The notes under the pieces are model-generated. The model searched no databases and was not told where the DNA came from. It worked only from the letters and a program-made list of their open reading frames with translations. The translations under genes and the position numbers were made by a program. This document shows positions 44,629-52,075 of a stretch of DNA of 64,000 bases, in pieces (position 1 is the stretch's first letter; each line of letters starts with the position of its first letter). Origin of the DNA: an uncultured Prevotella sp. (GTDB lineage: Bacteria > Bacteroidota > Bacteroidia > Bacteroidales > Bacteroidaceae); the NCBI GenBank assembly GCA_946614435.1, contig CAMOGW010000011.1:1-64000 (forward strand), written 5' to 3'.

Positions 44629-45300
44629 TCACAGTTTAAAGTTCGGATCTTCTTTATAGACGTTGTCGTTGAAGCGATAGAGATAGGCACCTCGCTTAGA
44701 GCCTTTCTTGTCTATCTTGTCGGTCTTCTGGATGAAGTCCATCTCCTTGATGCGCTTGCGGAAGTTGCGCTTGTCAATCTCGTGGCCCACCACGGACTCG
44801 TAGAGCCGCTGCAGCTGTGTGAGGGTGAACAGCTCGGGCAGGAGCTTGAATCCGATGGGCTCGGTGCGTATCTTCTGCATCATCAGCCGCCACGCCTTGT
44901 CCACCATCTCGTTGTGGTCGGAATAGAGATGGGGCAGCTCGTCAGAGCTCACCCACTCCACTCCATGCTCCTTCTGGAGCTCTTCGTTGTAGTCCTTCAC
45001 GTTGATGAGGGCATAGTAGGCCACTGAGATGACGCGCTCGCCCGGGTCGCGATTCACCCTGCCGAAGGTTTCCACCTGCCGCATGAACACGTCTTTCATG
45101 CCCGTCAGTTCGTAGAGTGTGCGCCGGGCGGCATCGTCCAGACTCTCGTCGGCAGCCACGAAGCCGCCGTAGAGGCTCCACTCCCCTCGTCCGGGGTCCA
45201 TCTGGCGACGGCCTATGAGCACCTTCAGCTTTCCTTCGTCGAAGCCGAAGATGATGCAGTCCACCGACACCCAGACTTTTGAATATTCGTTATAATACAT
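44629..45300 (-). CDS. araR: Nudix-type transcriptional regulator of arabinose use (AraR of the NrtR family)
   Basis: The 223-residue protein has an N-terminal Nudix domain and a C-terminal winged helix (about 150-223, with IDKRNFRKRIKEMDFI). The Nudix box reads GGFVAADESLDDAARRTLYE then LTG, so the usual REUxEE glutamates are lost and it probably senses rather than hydrolyses. Regulators with this design control L-arabinose genes in Bacteroides. Its place between the symporter and araD fits that role. No operator motif can be drawn from this window with confidence. Confidence 0.85.
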   Translation of the reverse strand: MYYNEYSKVWVSVDCIIFGFDEGKLKVLIGRRQMDPGRGEWSLYGGFVAADESLDDAARRTLYELTGMKDVFMRQVETFGRVNRDPGERVISVAYYALINVKDYNEELQKEHGVEWVSSDELPHLYSDHNEMVDKAWRLMMQKIRTEPIGFKLLPELFTLTQLQRLYESVVGHEIDKRNFRKRIKEMDFIQKTDKIDKKGSKRGAYLYRFNDNVYKEDPNFKL

Positions 45301-45321
45301 TCAATGTTCAACGTAAAGACA

Positions 45322-47067
45322 TTACCAGAAATAGGCATAGAAGCAAGCGCAGAGGCCGATTACGATCAGGGTGCCCACGATGTCGAAGGTGCCCCAGCTC
45401 TCCTTGATCGACTTCTTGAAGTCAGCCGAGAAGGTGATGGCATCGACCTGAGCCTTGGTAGGTGCAGGCGTGAAGCAGCTCACGCAGACCATGAGGCAGA
45501 TGATGAACACGAGCAGCCAGCACTCGAAGATGAGCCAGTTGGTCTGCCAGAACCATGTGGTGTTCTCCCAGAAGGCACCTTCCATAGCGGCCTTGCCCGA
45601 GTCAGTGATCACGTTGGTCACGAGGCGAATCATGCCCACGCAGAAGCCGCCAATGAGGCCCCACTCACCTGCCTTAGGCGTAATCTTCTTAGAGAAGATG
45701 CCGAGCGTGAACACAGCCACCATAGCGGGGGCGATGAGCGACTGAATGTCCTGCAGATAGCTGTAGAGGTTGCCCATCGACATCATGACAGGCATCCAGG
45801 CCAGACCGAGAATCACGACCACGACCGTAGCCATACGGCCTACGAACACGTAGTGGGCCTCGCTCATGCCTTTCTTCATGGGCTTGTAGAAGTCCTCGGT
45901 GAAGAGCGTGGCGCAGCTGTTGAAGAAGGCGGCCAGCGATGCAACGAGGGCGCACACGAAACCGATGGTCACGATGCCCTTGATGCCGGCAGGCAGGATG
46001 TTCTTCACCATCATGGCGAAGGCGCCGTCGGTTGACTCGTGGTTGGTGATGTCCATCACGATGCCGCTGTCAGGATTCTGCGACAGGGCATAGGCAATCA
46101 TGCCGGGGATGAGGAACATGAAGCAGGGCAGAATCTTGAAGAAGCCTGCTGCGATGGTACCGCGACGGGCGCGCTTCATCACTTCGGCATTGTCCTCGCC
46201 GGGCACCTGACCCAGTACACGCTGCACGATGTGCTGGTCGGTACACCAGTACCAGAAGCCGATGATGGAGGCTCCGAGGAACACCACATAGCCCGGGAAT
46301 TGGGGATACATGGGGTCGCCCGGATCGGTGTGGAACATGTGGGTGGTGCCGTAGCCCTCGTGGGCTGCATTACACACGGCCATCATGTTCTCCCATCCGG
46401 CTGTGATGCTGCCGCCGCCCAAGGCCGAGAGGCCGAGGAAGAGCACGAGGAAGGAGCCTATAATAAGAATAGGTGTCTGAATGGTGCTGAGGGTCATCAC
46501 GCCCTTCATGCCGCCGAACACGGTGAACACGGCTGTGATGGCAATCAGGCCGATGGCTCCATACCAGAAAGGTATGCCGAGCAGATACTTGAAGAAGATG
46601 CCGCCCGTGAAAGCGGTGACCGACACCTTGGTGAGCACATAGGCCACGAGGGTGATGATGCTGAGCCACGAGCCCGTGCGCTGGGTGTAGCGGAACTTCA
46701 GGAAGTCGGGCATGGTGATGATCTTGCCCATCTTGTTGATGAGCAGCTGATAGAAGGGCACGAACAGCCAGCCGAGAATCAGGATCATCCAGCCCTGCAT
46801 CTCCCAGTGGGCCATGCCCACGCCGTCCTTGGCACCTGTTCCGGCCAAGCCCACAAGGTGCTCCGAGCCGATGTTGGCGGCAAAGATGGCCATACCGATC
46901 ACATACCAGGGCTCGCCCTTACCGAAGAGGTAAGCCGACGAGTCTTCGCCCTGCTGGGCTTTCTTGTCTTTCCAGATGGCATACCACACGGCTGCCACCA
47001 CTCCACACAGGCCGACGATGAGCACCACCCAGTCGAGCCAGATAAATTCATGTGAACTCCAGTTCAT
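45322..47067 (-). CDS. Sodium/solute symporter of the SSS family, probable arabinose importer
   Basis: The 581-residue protein starts WLDWVVLIVGLCGVVAAVWY and has about fourteen hydrophobic segments, with the SSS landmarks FAANIGSEHLVGLAGTGAKDG, GGMKGVM and WYWCTDQHIVQRVLG. These are close to SglT-type sugar importers. Sodium-coupled uptake through the inner membrane is expected. The sugar is inferred as arabinose from neighbours. Only 21 bases separate its stop from the regulator's start. Confidence 0.9.
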   Translation of the reverse strand: MNWSSHEFIWLDWVVLIVGLCGVVAAVWYAIWKDKKAQQGEDSSAYLFGKGEPWYVIGMAIFAANIGSEHLVGLAGTGAKDGVGMAHWEMQGWMILILGWLFVPFYQLLINKMGKIITMPDFLKFRYTQRTGSWLSIITLVAYVLTKVSVTAFTGGIFFKYLLGIPFWYGAIGLIAITAVFTVFGGMKGVMTLSTIQTPILIIGSFLVLFLGLSALGGGSITAGWENMMAVCNAAHEGYGTTHMFHTDPGDPMYPQFPGYVVFLGASIIGFWYWCTDQHIVQRVLGQVPGEDNAEVMKRARRGTIAAGFFKILPCFMFLIPGMIAYALSQNPDSGIVMDITNHESTDGAFAMMVKNILPAGIKGIVTIGFVCALVASLAAFFNSCATLFTEDFYKPMKKGMSEAHYVFVGRMATVVVVILGLAWMPVMMSMGNLYSYLQDIQSLIAPAMVAVFTLGIFSKKITPKAGEWGLIGGFCVGMIRLVTNVITDSGKAAMEGAFWENTTWFWQTNWLIFECWLLVFIICLMVCVSCFTPAPTKAQVDAITFSADFKKSIKESWGTFDIVGTLIVIGLCACFYAYFW

Positions 47068-47104
47068 TTTCTTACTATTCGTTTATTTGTTGATGATTCG
47101 TTAT

Positions 47105-48295
47105 TTACTTGATTGAGAACTTATAGGCAGCGTGGCTGTAGTAAGGCTTCTCGGGTGTGACCACCGGGCTGGCCCACTCAGGATGGTTGGGGCTGTCGGG
47201 ATATTTCTGGCTCTCCAGGCACACGCTCACGTGCTGCGGATACTTCTTGCCCAGCTTGCGCACGATGTTCTCTTCGCCGCCTACGCCCTGGAAGTTGCCG
47301 CTATAGACCTGCACGCCGGGCTCGTTGGTGAACATCTCCATGAAGATGCCCGTGCGGGGGCTGTAGAGCGAGGCGCACACCTGCGTGTCGTCGCCAGCCG
47401 TGTTGAGGCACCAGTTGTGGTCGTAGCCGTGTGCGTTCTTTATCTGATAGTAGTCTGAATGGATGGAGTCGCCCACGGCATGAGGTGTGCGGAAGTCCAT
47501 CGGGGTGCCCTCCACGGGAAGAATCTTGCCGGTGGGCATGTAGCTGAAGTCTGCCTCGGTGAAGGAGTCGGCATTCACGTAGAGCACCTGATCGTAGGCA
47601 GCGTTCTCCAGGTCGCCCGAGAGGTTATAGTAGTTGTGGTTCGTCTGGTTGATGATGGTAGGCTTGTCGGTCGTGGCCTCCCACACGATGTCTAGCACGT
47701 TGTCGGCTGTCACCTTATAAGTGGTCGTGGCCACCACGTTGCCGGGGAATCCGTTCTCTCCGTCGGCAGCCTTGATCTGCAGTTTCAGCACCGAGTCGTT
47801 GGCCTCCACCACGTCATACACCTGGTTCATCCATCCCGTAGCGCCGCCCCCGTGCAGGCAGTGAGTGCGCGTGTCGCCCTCGTGGGGATCGTTCTGCCGC
47901 AGCTGATAGGTCACTCCGCCGAGTGCGAACTTGCCGTCGCAGATGCGGTTGGCATAGCGGCCTACGCTGGATCCGTAGTCGGTGGGCGAGTTGAGCGTGT
48001 CGGCATACTGGGCTATGTTGTCGAAGCCGAGCACCACGTCGGTGGGCTTGCCGTCCTTGTCGTTCACCACGAGGCTCACCACGCGCCCGCCGTAGTTGGT
48101 GATGCACACCTCCATACCGCTCTCGTTCTTGAGCGTGTAGAGCTTCACCTCCTTATTATTAATGAGGGTGTCGAACTTAGCGGCATCGAGTCCCGACTTG
48201 GTGAGTGTGGTCTCCTGCTGCTGACCGCCGGCGCAGGCCGACATCATGAGTGCCATTGCACCGATGCAGAGCAACGAGTTTTTAGCTGTTTTCAT
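47105..48295 (-). CDS. galM: Aldose 1-epimerase, lipoprotein
   Basis: The 396-residue protein starts with a lipoprotein leader (MKTAKNSLLCIGAMALMMSA before Cys) and then a GalM-type mutarotase with NRICDGKF, TNHNYYNLSGD (catalytic histidine) and the terminal CLESQKYPDSPNHP, with the catalytic Glu. It interconverts sugar anomers, probably in the periplasm. It leads the arabinose operon, 37 bases before the symporter. The name araM is used for some relatives, but GalM fits what can be seen. Confidence 0.92.
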   Translation of the reverse strand: MKTAKNSLLCIGAMALMMSACAGGQQQETTLTKSGLDAAKFDTLINNKEVKLYTLKNESGMEVCITNYGGRVVSLVVNDKDGKPTDVVLGFDNIAQYADTLNSPTDYGSSVGRYANRICDGKFALGGVTYQLRQNDPHEGDTRTHCLHGGGATGWMNQVYDVVEANDSVLKLQIKAADGENGFPGNVVATTTYKVTADNVLDIVWEATTDKPTIINQTNHNYYNLSGDLENAAYDQVLYVNADSFTEADFSYMPTGKILPVEGTPMDFRTPHAVGDSIHSDYYQIKNAHGYDHNWCLNTAGDDTQVCASLYSPRTGIFMEMFTNEPGVQVYSGNFQGVGGEENIVRKLGKKYPQHVSVCLESQKYPDSPNHPEWASPVVTPEKPYYSHAAYKFSIK

Positions 48296-48470
48296 TTGCT
48301 TAGTGTTTTTTAAGTTTTAGTTATTGTTTCGAAATTTGGGTGTAAATTTACGACTTATTTTTAATTCGGCAAAGAATCCGCCCTATATATTTTCGAACTG
48401 CCTTTTGAAATTGATTCTTTTTAACAAATCGGGGACCATCGCTCCGCCTGATGCCACTCCCGAAAAAGCA

Positions 48471-48497
48471 TTTCCCCTCCTGCGCGAGGAGGGGAAA
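48471..48497. repeat. C/G-rich hairpin between galM and the HU-like gene
   Basis: TTTCCCCTCCT (48471-48481) and AGGAGGGGAAA (48487-48497) form a perfect 11-base stem with loop GCGCG. It lies between the galM leader and the end of the HU-like gene and could end the latter's transcript (which runs towards lower coordinates). Confidence 0.65.
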
Positions 48498-48553
48498 TCG
48501 GGGCCTGTGCTACATTCCTATACAGGAAGTGGTGGTGGCCGATGGCGGTCAGC

Positions 48554-49105
48554 TTAGGGCTGCTCCTCCACACTGCCGCTGGTGCCGCCGCCCTGCTGCT
48601 GTTGTCCGCTGCCGCTGGTGCCGCTGTCGTCGTCGGTTGTCAGGCCGGCGCCTTTCATGATTGTGGTGGCCGACACGCGGGTGGCGTTGCGCGAGAGCAC
48701 CGGGCTCAGGTAGAGTGAGCGGTCGCTGCGTTCGGGCGTGAAGCCCAACGAGAACACCACGTTCTGAATGTCGAGCTCCTCCATCGTCTCGGCACCGCCG
48801 TAGAGGGTCTCCCCCTTCTCGTTGGTGCCCATCTTCAGACGTGGCTTCAGGTAGAAGGTGCCCAGCCCGTCGAGCTTCACCTTGTGCGAGCTGAGCAGCA
48901 GCTCCTGAATGCAGTTCACGAACTTCCTGGTCACGCCATACACCACGTCGCTGGTGAAGATGGTGCCGTGCTCCATGATGTGCTGGCACACGTCGTCGAG
49001 GGTCAGGGTCTTCAGGTTGAACACGCGCGGATACCAGCGGCCATAGCTCTTCTGGCTGCTCTTGTTGTCGTTCTGCCGCTTGATGATAATTACTCCGTTT
49101 GACAT
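48554..49105 (-). CDS. HU/IHF-family DNA-binding protein with a long disordered tail
   Basis: The 183-residue protein resembles the long Bacteroidetes HU-like histones: a TLDDVCQHIMEH start region, YGVTRKFVNCIQELLLSSHKV helix, and the beta arm HKVKLDGLGTFYLKP. The tail after about 150 is Gly/Ser/Gln/Asp-rich (SGTSGSGQQQQGGGTSGS) and unusual. It binds and bends DNA, presumably non-specifically. It is the first gene on the island side of the arabinose locus. Confidence 0.85.
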   Translation of the reverse strand: MSNGVIIIKRQNDNKSSQKSYGRWYPRVFNLKTLTLDDVCQHIMEHGTIFTSDVVYGVTRKFVNCIQELLLSSHKVKLDGLGTFYLKPRLKMGTNEKGETLYGGAETMEELDIQNVVFSLGFTPERSDRSLYLSPVLSRNATRVSATTIMKGAGLTTDDDSGTSGSGQQQQGGGTSGSVEEQP

Positions 49106-49126
49106 AATGATTGTGTGTTTAAAGCC

Positions 49127-49180
49127 AGCCCCCCCTCAGTTTCCCCCACGGGGGGATGAATGGATGGGCGAGAGGGGGCT
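49127..49180. repeat. C-rich palindromic repeat
   Basis: AGCCCCCCCTC (49127-49137) faces GAGGGGGCT (49172-49180), and the inner CCCCC-AC-GGGGG pair (around 49143-49154) adds a second stem. The first ten bases are the same as at 42274-42283. Confidence 0.7.
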
Positions 49181-49326
49181 TGGGTGTGTTGATTATTAGG
49201 GTTAATTTTGTCTCTCAGTCGCTCGCGATTGACTGATACAAAGGTACGAATTTTTACTTGAATATCCAAATTTTAAAGCCATTATTTTCATGGAATTACC
49301 GATATTTTTAAGATAGAAATTTATGT

Positions 49327-49446
49327 TCGCCTACGGCGTAACGCAAATGCCCGTAAATGAACCGTGAATAATCCGAGAATATTTACAAAAACATTTACGA
49401 GCCATTCACGGCTCATTTACGGGCATTCGCGTTGTGCCGAAGGCAA
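49327..49446. repeat. 43-base inverted repeat with internal 11-base tandem repeats
   Basis: Arm 49327-49369 and arm 49404-49446 are inverted copies, with the inner 30 bases matching at 28 positions and the outer 13 matching more loosely. The loop is 34 bases. The right arm consists of 11-base units (CATTTACGAGC, CATTCACGGCT, CATTTACGGGC at 49392, 49403, 49414). Confidence 0.85.
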
Positions 49447-49476
49447 TGGAGCTCCATTTTCTCGTCATTTTCGCCC

Positions 49477-49521
49477 GATGCATCTGACGGCTTGTTAAAC
49501 GCATCGGACGGGCTGTCCGAT
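49477..49521. repeat. Second copy of the 21-base repeat family
   Basis: GATGCATCTGACGGCTTGTTA (49477-49497) differs from the unit at 26691-26711 at only four positions, all transitions. A further decayed unit follows (49498-49521). Confidence 0.7.
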
Positions 49522-49541
49522 GCGTCGTTCACAGAAGGAAA

Positions 49542-50474
49542 TCAGAGCTCACCCAGCAGTACATCGCAGAGGTCGGTATTCGGAGGGTATGCCTCCAGAC
49601 GCTTCGAAATATTATAGTCAACGTCTTTGACGAGCTGCATCTGCTCAGCCCATTTCTCGTAGCAACCGCTGTCGGGAAACAGTGTCACCCTGCGTCCTCG
49701 CAGGCATTCTGCCTTCTCGGGCGTGAGACCGCTACTGCCCGATGTAGCCATCCACAGATATTCGGGCTGATAGGCCGCCATGACAAGTGCCGTCTTCTCG
49801 CTCTCCACTATGCACACATGCGCCTCAGGACGGCGAGGCAGCAGGTGCAGGCCGAAGAAGCACTGGTACAAGCGCCAGTCGGGATGCAGCAGTCCTGCTC
49901 GCATCAGCGGCGTGTGCGTCCATCCCTGAAAGCCGTCGCGATGACCGTCGAAGCGGTACTGCATGATGTGGCCGCCATGCACCAGCCAATGATGGTCTAT
50001 CTGCCAGAAGATGACGTTGCCGCGACGGGTAGCGCCGATGAGGTAGTCCTGATAGACTTGTTGGAGCTGCTGCTGCGAGAGGTTCAGATGCCTGGCAACC
50101 TGTGAAGAGAACCACTGCCAGAACACGCTGCGTGGCGACTGGCTGCGCAACACATAGTCGGTGGGCAGCGGCTGGAAGGGCGGCGGCGGCAGGGGCTGGC
50201 AATAGCGCTCCGGACGGGGCTCGCTCTCCCTTGCCCACTGATGGTCGTGATAGTATTCCGAAGGCTTGTAGTGATAGCCGCAGGAGTGCTGGTGATCGCA
50301 CTTGCCAACGCTGTCGGCCACATAGCTGAAGCCGTTACGTGTATCCACGTAGCGCACGAAACATTTCTTCTTTCCGCAATGCGGACAGGTGAGCTTACGG
50401 GGCTGGTGGCCTGTCAGACGCTTGCTCTCTAACTGATAACGATATTCTTTGTTCATCATACTCGTTGGTTTCAC
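49542..50474 (-). CDS. Zinc-ribbon Toprim protein (DUF6371/primase-like)
   Basis: The 310-residue protein has an N-terminal zinc ribbon (CPHCGKKKC about 30-38, then KCDHQHSCGYH) like DnaG primase and phage primases. The C-terminal part contains a Toprim-like pattern (VCIVESEKTALVMA and VTLFPDSGCY). It looks like a compact primase-related protein of mobile elements, with family name DUF6371. The start may be MNKEYRYQL. It follows the RecA-like ATPase by 103 bases containing a large palindrome. Confidence 0.8.
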   Translation of the reverse strand: MKPTSMMNKEYRYQLESKRLTGHQPRKLTCPHCGKKKCFVRYVDTRNGFSYVADSVGKCDHQHSCGYHYKPSEYYHDHQWARESEPRPERYCQPLPPPPFQPLPTDYVLRSQSPRSVFWQWFSSQVARHLNLSQQQLQQVYQDYLIGATRRGNVIFWQIDHHWLVHGGHIMQYRFDGHRDGFQGWTHTPLMRAGLLHPDWRLYQCFFGLHLLPRRPEAHVCIVESEKTALVMAAYQPEYLWMATSGSSGLTPEKAECLRGRRVTLFPDSGCYEKWAEQMQLVKDVDYNISKRLEAYPPNTDLCDVLLGEL

Positions 50475-50512
50475 TTTGTAATGTTGTTTGTCATGTCTTT
50501 TTGTGGCGATTC

Positions 50513-50563
50513 TCGTTTGTCGTCGGAGCCGCTCTATATATAGGCGGCTCCGACAACAAACAA
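50513..50563. repeat. Large palindrome (20-base arms) between ATPase and Toprim genes
   Basis: Arm 50513-50532 and arm 50544-50563 match at 18 of 20 positions, with inner CGGAGCCGC/GCGGCTCCG perfect. The 11-base loop (TCTATATATAG) is itself nearly palindromic, so the stem is close to 25 base pairs if extruded. There is no T-run after it on the minus strand. Confidence 0.8.
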
Positions 50564-50577
50564 AAATCTTATCGCGG

Positions 50578-51744
50578 TCAGAAGGGTAATGCGAGGTCGT
50601 TGGATACTTGAATCATGCCGTTGACCGCAACGATGCTGCCGTCTCTCAGCCACTCAGAGATGTATCCGGCGACGGTTGTACGCTCGCGGTTGAACACCTT
50701 GACGAGAATCTCGGTGAGCTGCTTGCGGCTGACCGCACCTCCCTTGTCGGTGAGAATGCGGATACACGTATCCAGGCGTTCCTCCTGTTTTTTGTCGATG
50801 GCTTCCTGGCGCCTCTGCTGCTGTTCGGCCTTGCGCTGCTCTATGAGCTGGCGACGTTGCTCGTCGGCATCCACGATATGACCGTCCTGATCGAACGTGA
50901 TGCTCCATTCGGGCATCTCTTCGTGGCGCGCCTCCGAACAGCGGACGGTGATGACGCTGCTGCCCCGCTCCTTGACGCACTCCAGCACCGTGGCACTCTT
51001 CTGGGCGAGCATCGTGCCGAGGTGGCCGCGCATGTTGTGGTCCTCGTCGGCCTTGTTGGTATGCAGCACGCAGACGATGGCGCAGTTGTGCTGGTCGCTA
51101 AGCTTCAGCAGTTCTTTGATCAGGCGCTTCGACTCCGTCTCGTCGTTGAAGCTGGCTACGAACTCCACGATGCCGTCGAGCATCACTACCTGCGGCTTCT
51201 CGTCTTCGAGCGCCACCTCCAGCAACGGCAACAACTGCTCTTGGTCGATGCGGCGGAGCGAGTGGAGCGACACTTGCGCGTCGATGACCGCAGGCGGCAG
51301 TCCCGTCATCTGTGCCACATCCTGCAGGATGCGCTTCGTGTCGGTCCGGCTTTGTTCGGTGTCGAAGAACTCGATGTGAGGCTTCTCCAGCAGCGACTTC
51401 ACGCGAAACATCCCACCTTGCAACAGTGCAGCGATGAACACCTTCAGCGCCGTCGTCTTGCCTGCCTTCTGCTTGGCCTTGATGGCATGGATGTCGCGCA
51501 GGGCAAAGATGCCCTTGTCGTCCACCTGTAGCGCATACTCCTCGGGCGGCACCTCTGTATCGCTACAGATGCGCGTCTCCTGAAGAATCTGCCTTAACTG
51601 CTCTTTCTCCTGCTCCTCGGCAGAAGGTTGGTTGACAGCCTCGCCCACGATGTCCTTCACCGTCGTCTGGGCTTGGCCGTTTACTTGTCCAGACAGATTG
51701 TCAGTCTGCTGAACGTTCTTAATCTCACTAAAATCCTTTTCCAT
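50578..51744 (-). CDS. RecA-like AAA ATPase (RepA/helicase-type)
   Basis: The 388-residue protein has a Walker A motif KQKAGKTTALK (Lys96) and a Walker B VVMLDGIVEF, then a sensor-like VCVLHTNKAD and GHLGTMLAQKS, all of the RepA/RadA-type hexameric ATPase. Members drive replication of plasmids and islands. The C-terminal 100 residues add a charged coil and a winged-helix-like end (GGAVSRKQLTEILVKVFN). Paired with the Toprim gene it forms a primase plus helicase set. Confidence 0.8.
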   Translation of the reverse strand: MEKDFSEIKNVQQTDNLSGQVNGQAQTTVKDIVGEAVNQPSAEEQEKEQLRQILQETRICSDTEVPPEEYALQVDDKGIFALRDIHAIKAKQKAGKTTALKVFIAALLQGGMFRVKSLLEKPHIEFFDTEQSRTDTKRILQDVAQMTGLPPAVIDAQVSLHSLRRIDQEQLLPLLEVALEDEKPQVVMLDGIVEFVASFNDETESKRLIKELLKLSDQHNCAIVCVLHTNKADEDHNMRGHLGTMLAQKSATVLECVKERGSSVITVRCSEARHEEMPEWSITFDQDGHIVDADEQRRQLIEQRKAEQQQRRQEAIDKKQEERLDTCIRILTDKGGAVSRKQLTEILVKVFNRERTTVAGYISEWLRDGSIVAVNGMIQVSNDLALPF

Positions 51745-51912
51745 TTTGTCCGGATTTTAAAATGAGCATCCTCGCACTACCGATATTAATGACGGATGCA
51801 TTCACAATCGGCGAGGGCCTGTGCTCAGGTCTGTCCCCCTAATATACGCGTAAAATGTTACTATGGGTTTACCCATTTCTGCACCCTCGGTGTCTGAGGA
51901 TAGCAAAAAGAA

Positions 51913-51939
51913 TTGCACCCAGCGGGTAACTGGGTGCAA
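51913..51939 (-). terminator. Terminator of the restriction-modification operon
   Basis: TTGCACCCAG (51913-51922) and CTGGGTGCAA (51930-51939) are perfect complements; on the minus strand a run of five T follows in TTCTTTTTG. It ends the operon, after the iteron-like array. Confidence 0.85.
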
Positions 51940-51984
51940 AATTACGTATATATAAAGCTAAAATGAAATAATGGCTGTTTCCCT

Positions 51985-52074
51985 ACGTGTACCTCGAACG
52001 TGTACCTGCTTAGGTGAGAATCTCGCCAACGTGTACCTGAAACGTGTACCTGAAAAAGGAAAAAACGTGTACCT
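51985..52074. repeat. Five direct repeats of ACGTGTACCT (iteron-like)
   Basis: The decamer ACGTGTACCT occurs at 51985, 51998, 52029, 52042 and 52065, all in the same direction. Start-to-start distances are 13, 31, 13 and 23 bases, so two close pairs and one single. The last copy ends one base before the stop-codon end of the 266-residue gene. The array lies between that gene and its terminator. Confidence 0.85.
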
Positions 52075-52075
52075 T

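Noticed and set aside
48296..48470. Search for a regulator site or promoter ahead of galM
   Set aside because: TAAATTTAC and other near-matches occur, but none reaches both promoter boxes, and no palindrome is shared with the araA leader.
51745..51912. Hidden gene or promoter between the ATPase start and the terminator
   Set aside because: No open frame of useful length and no TAnnTTTG match was found in this 168-base gap; the ATPase promoter therefore remains unidentified.
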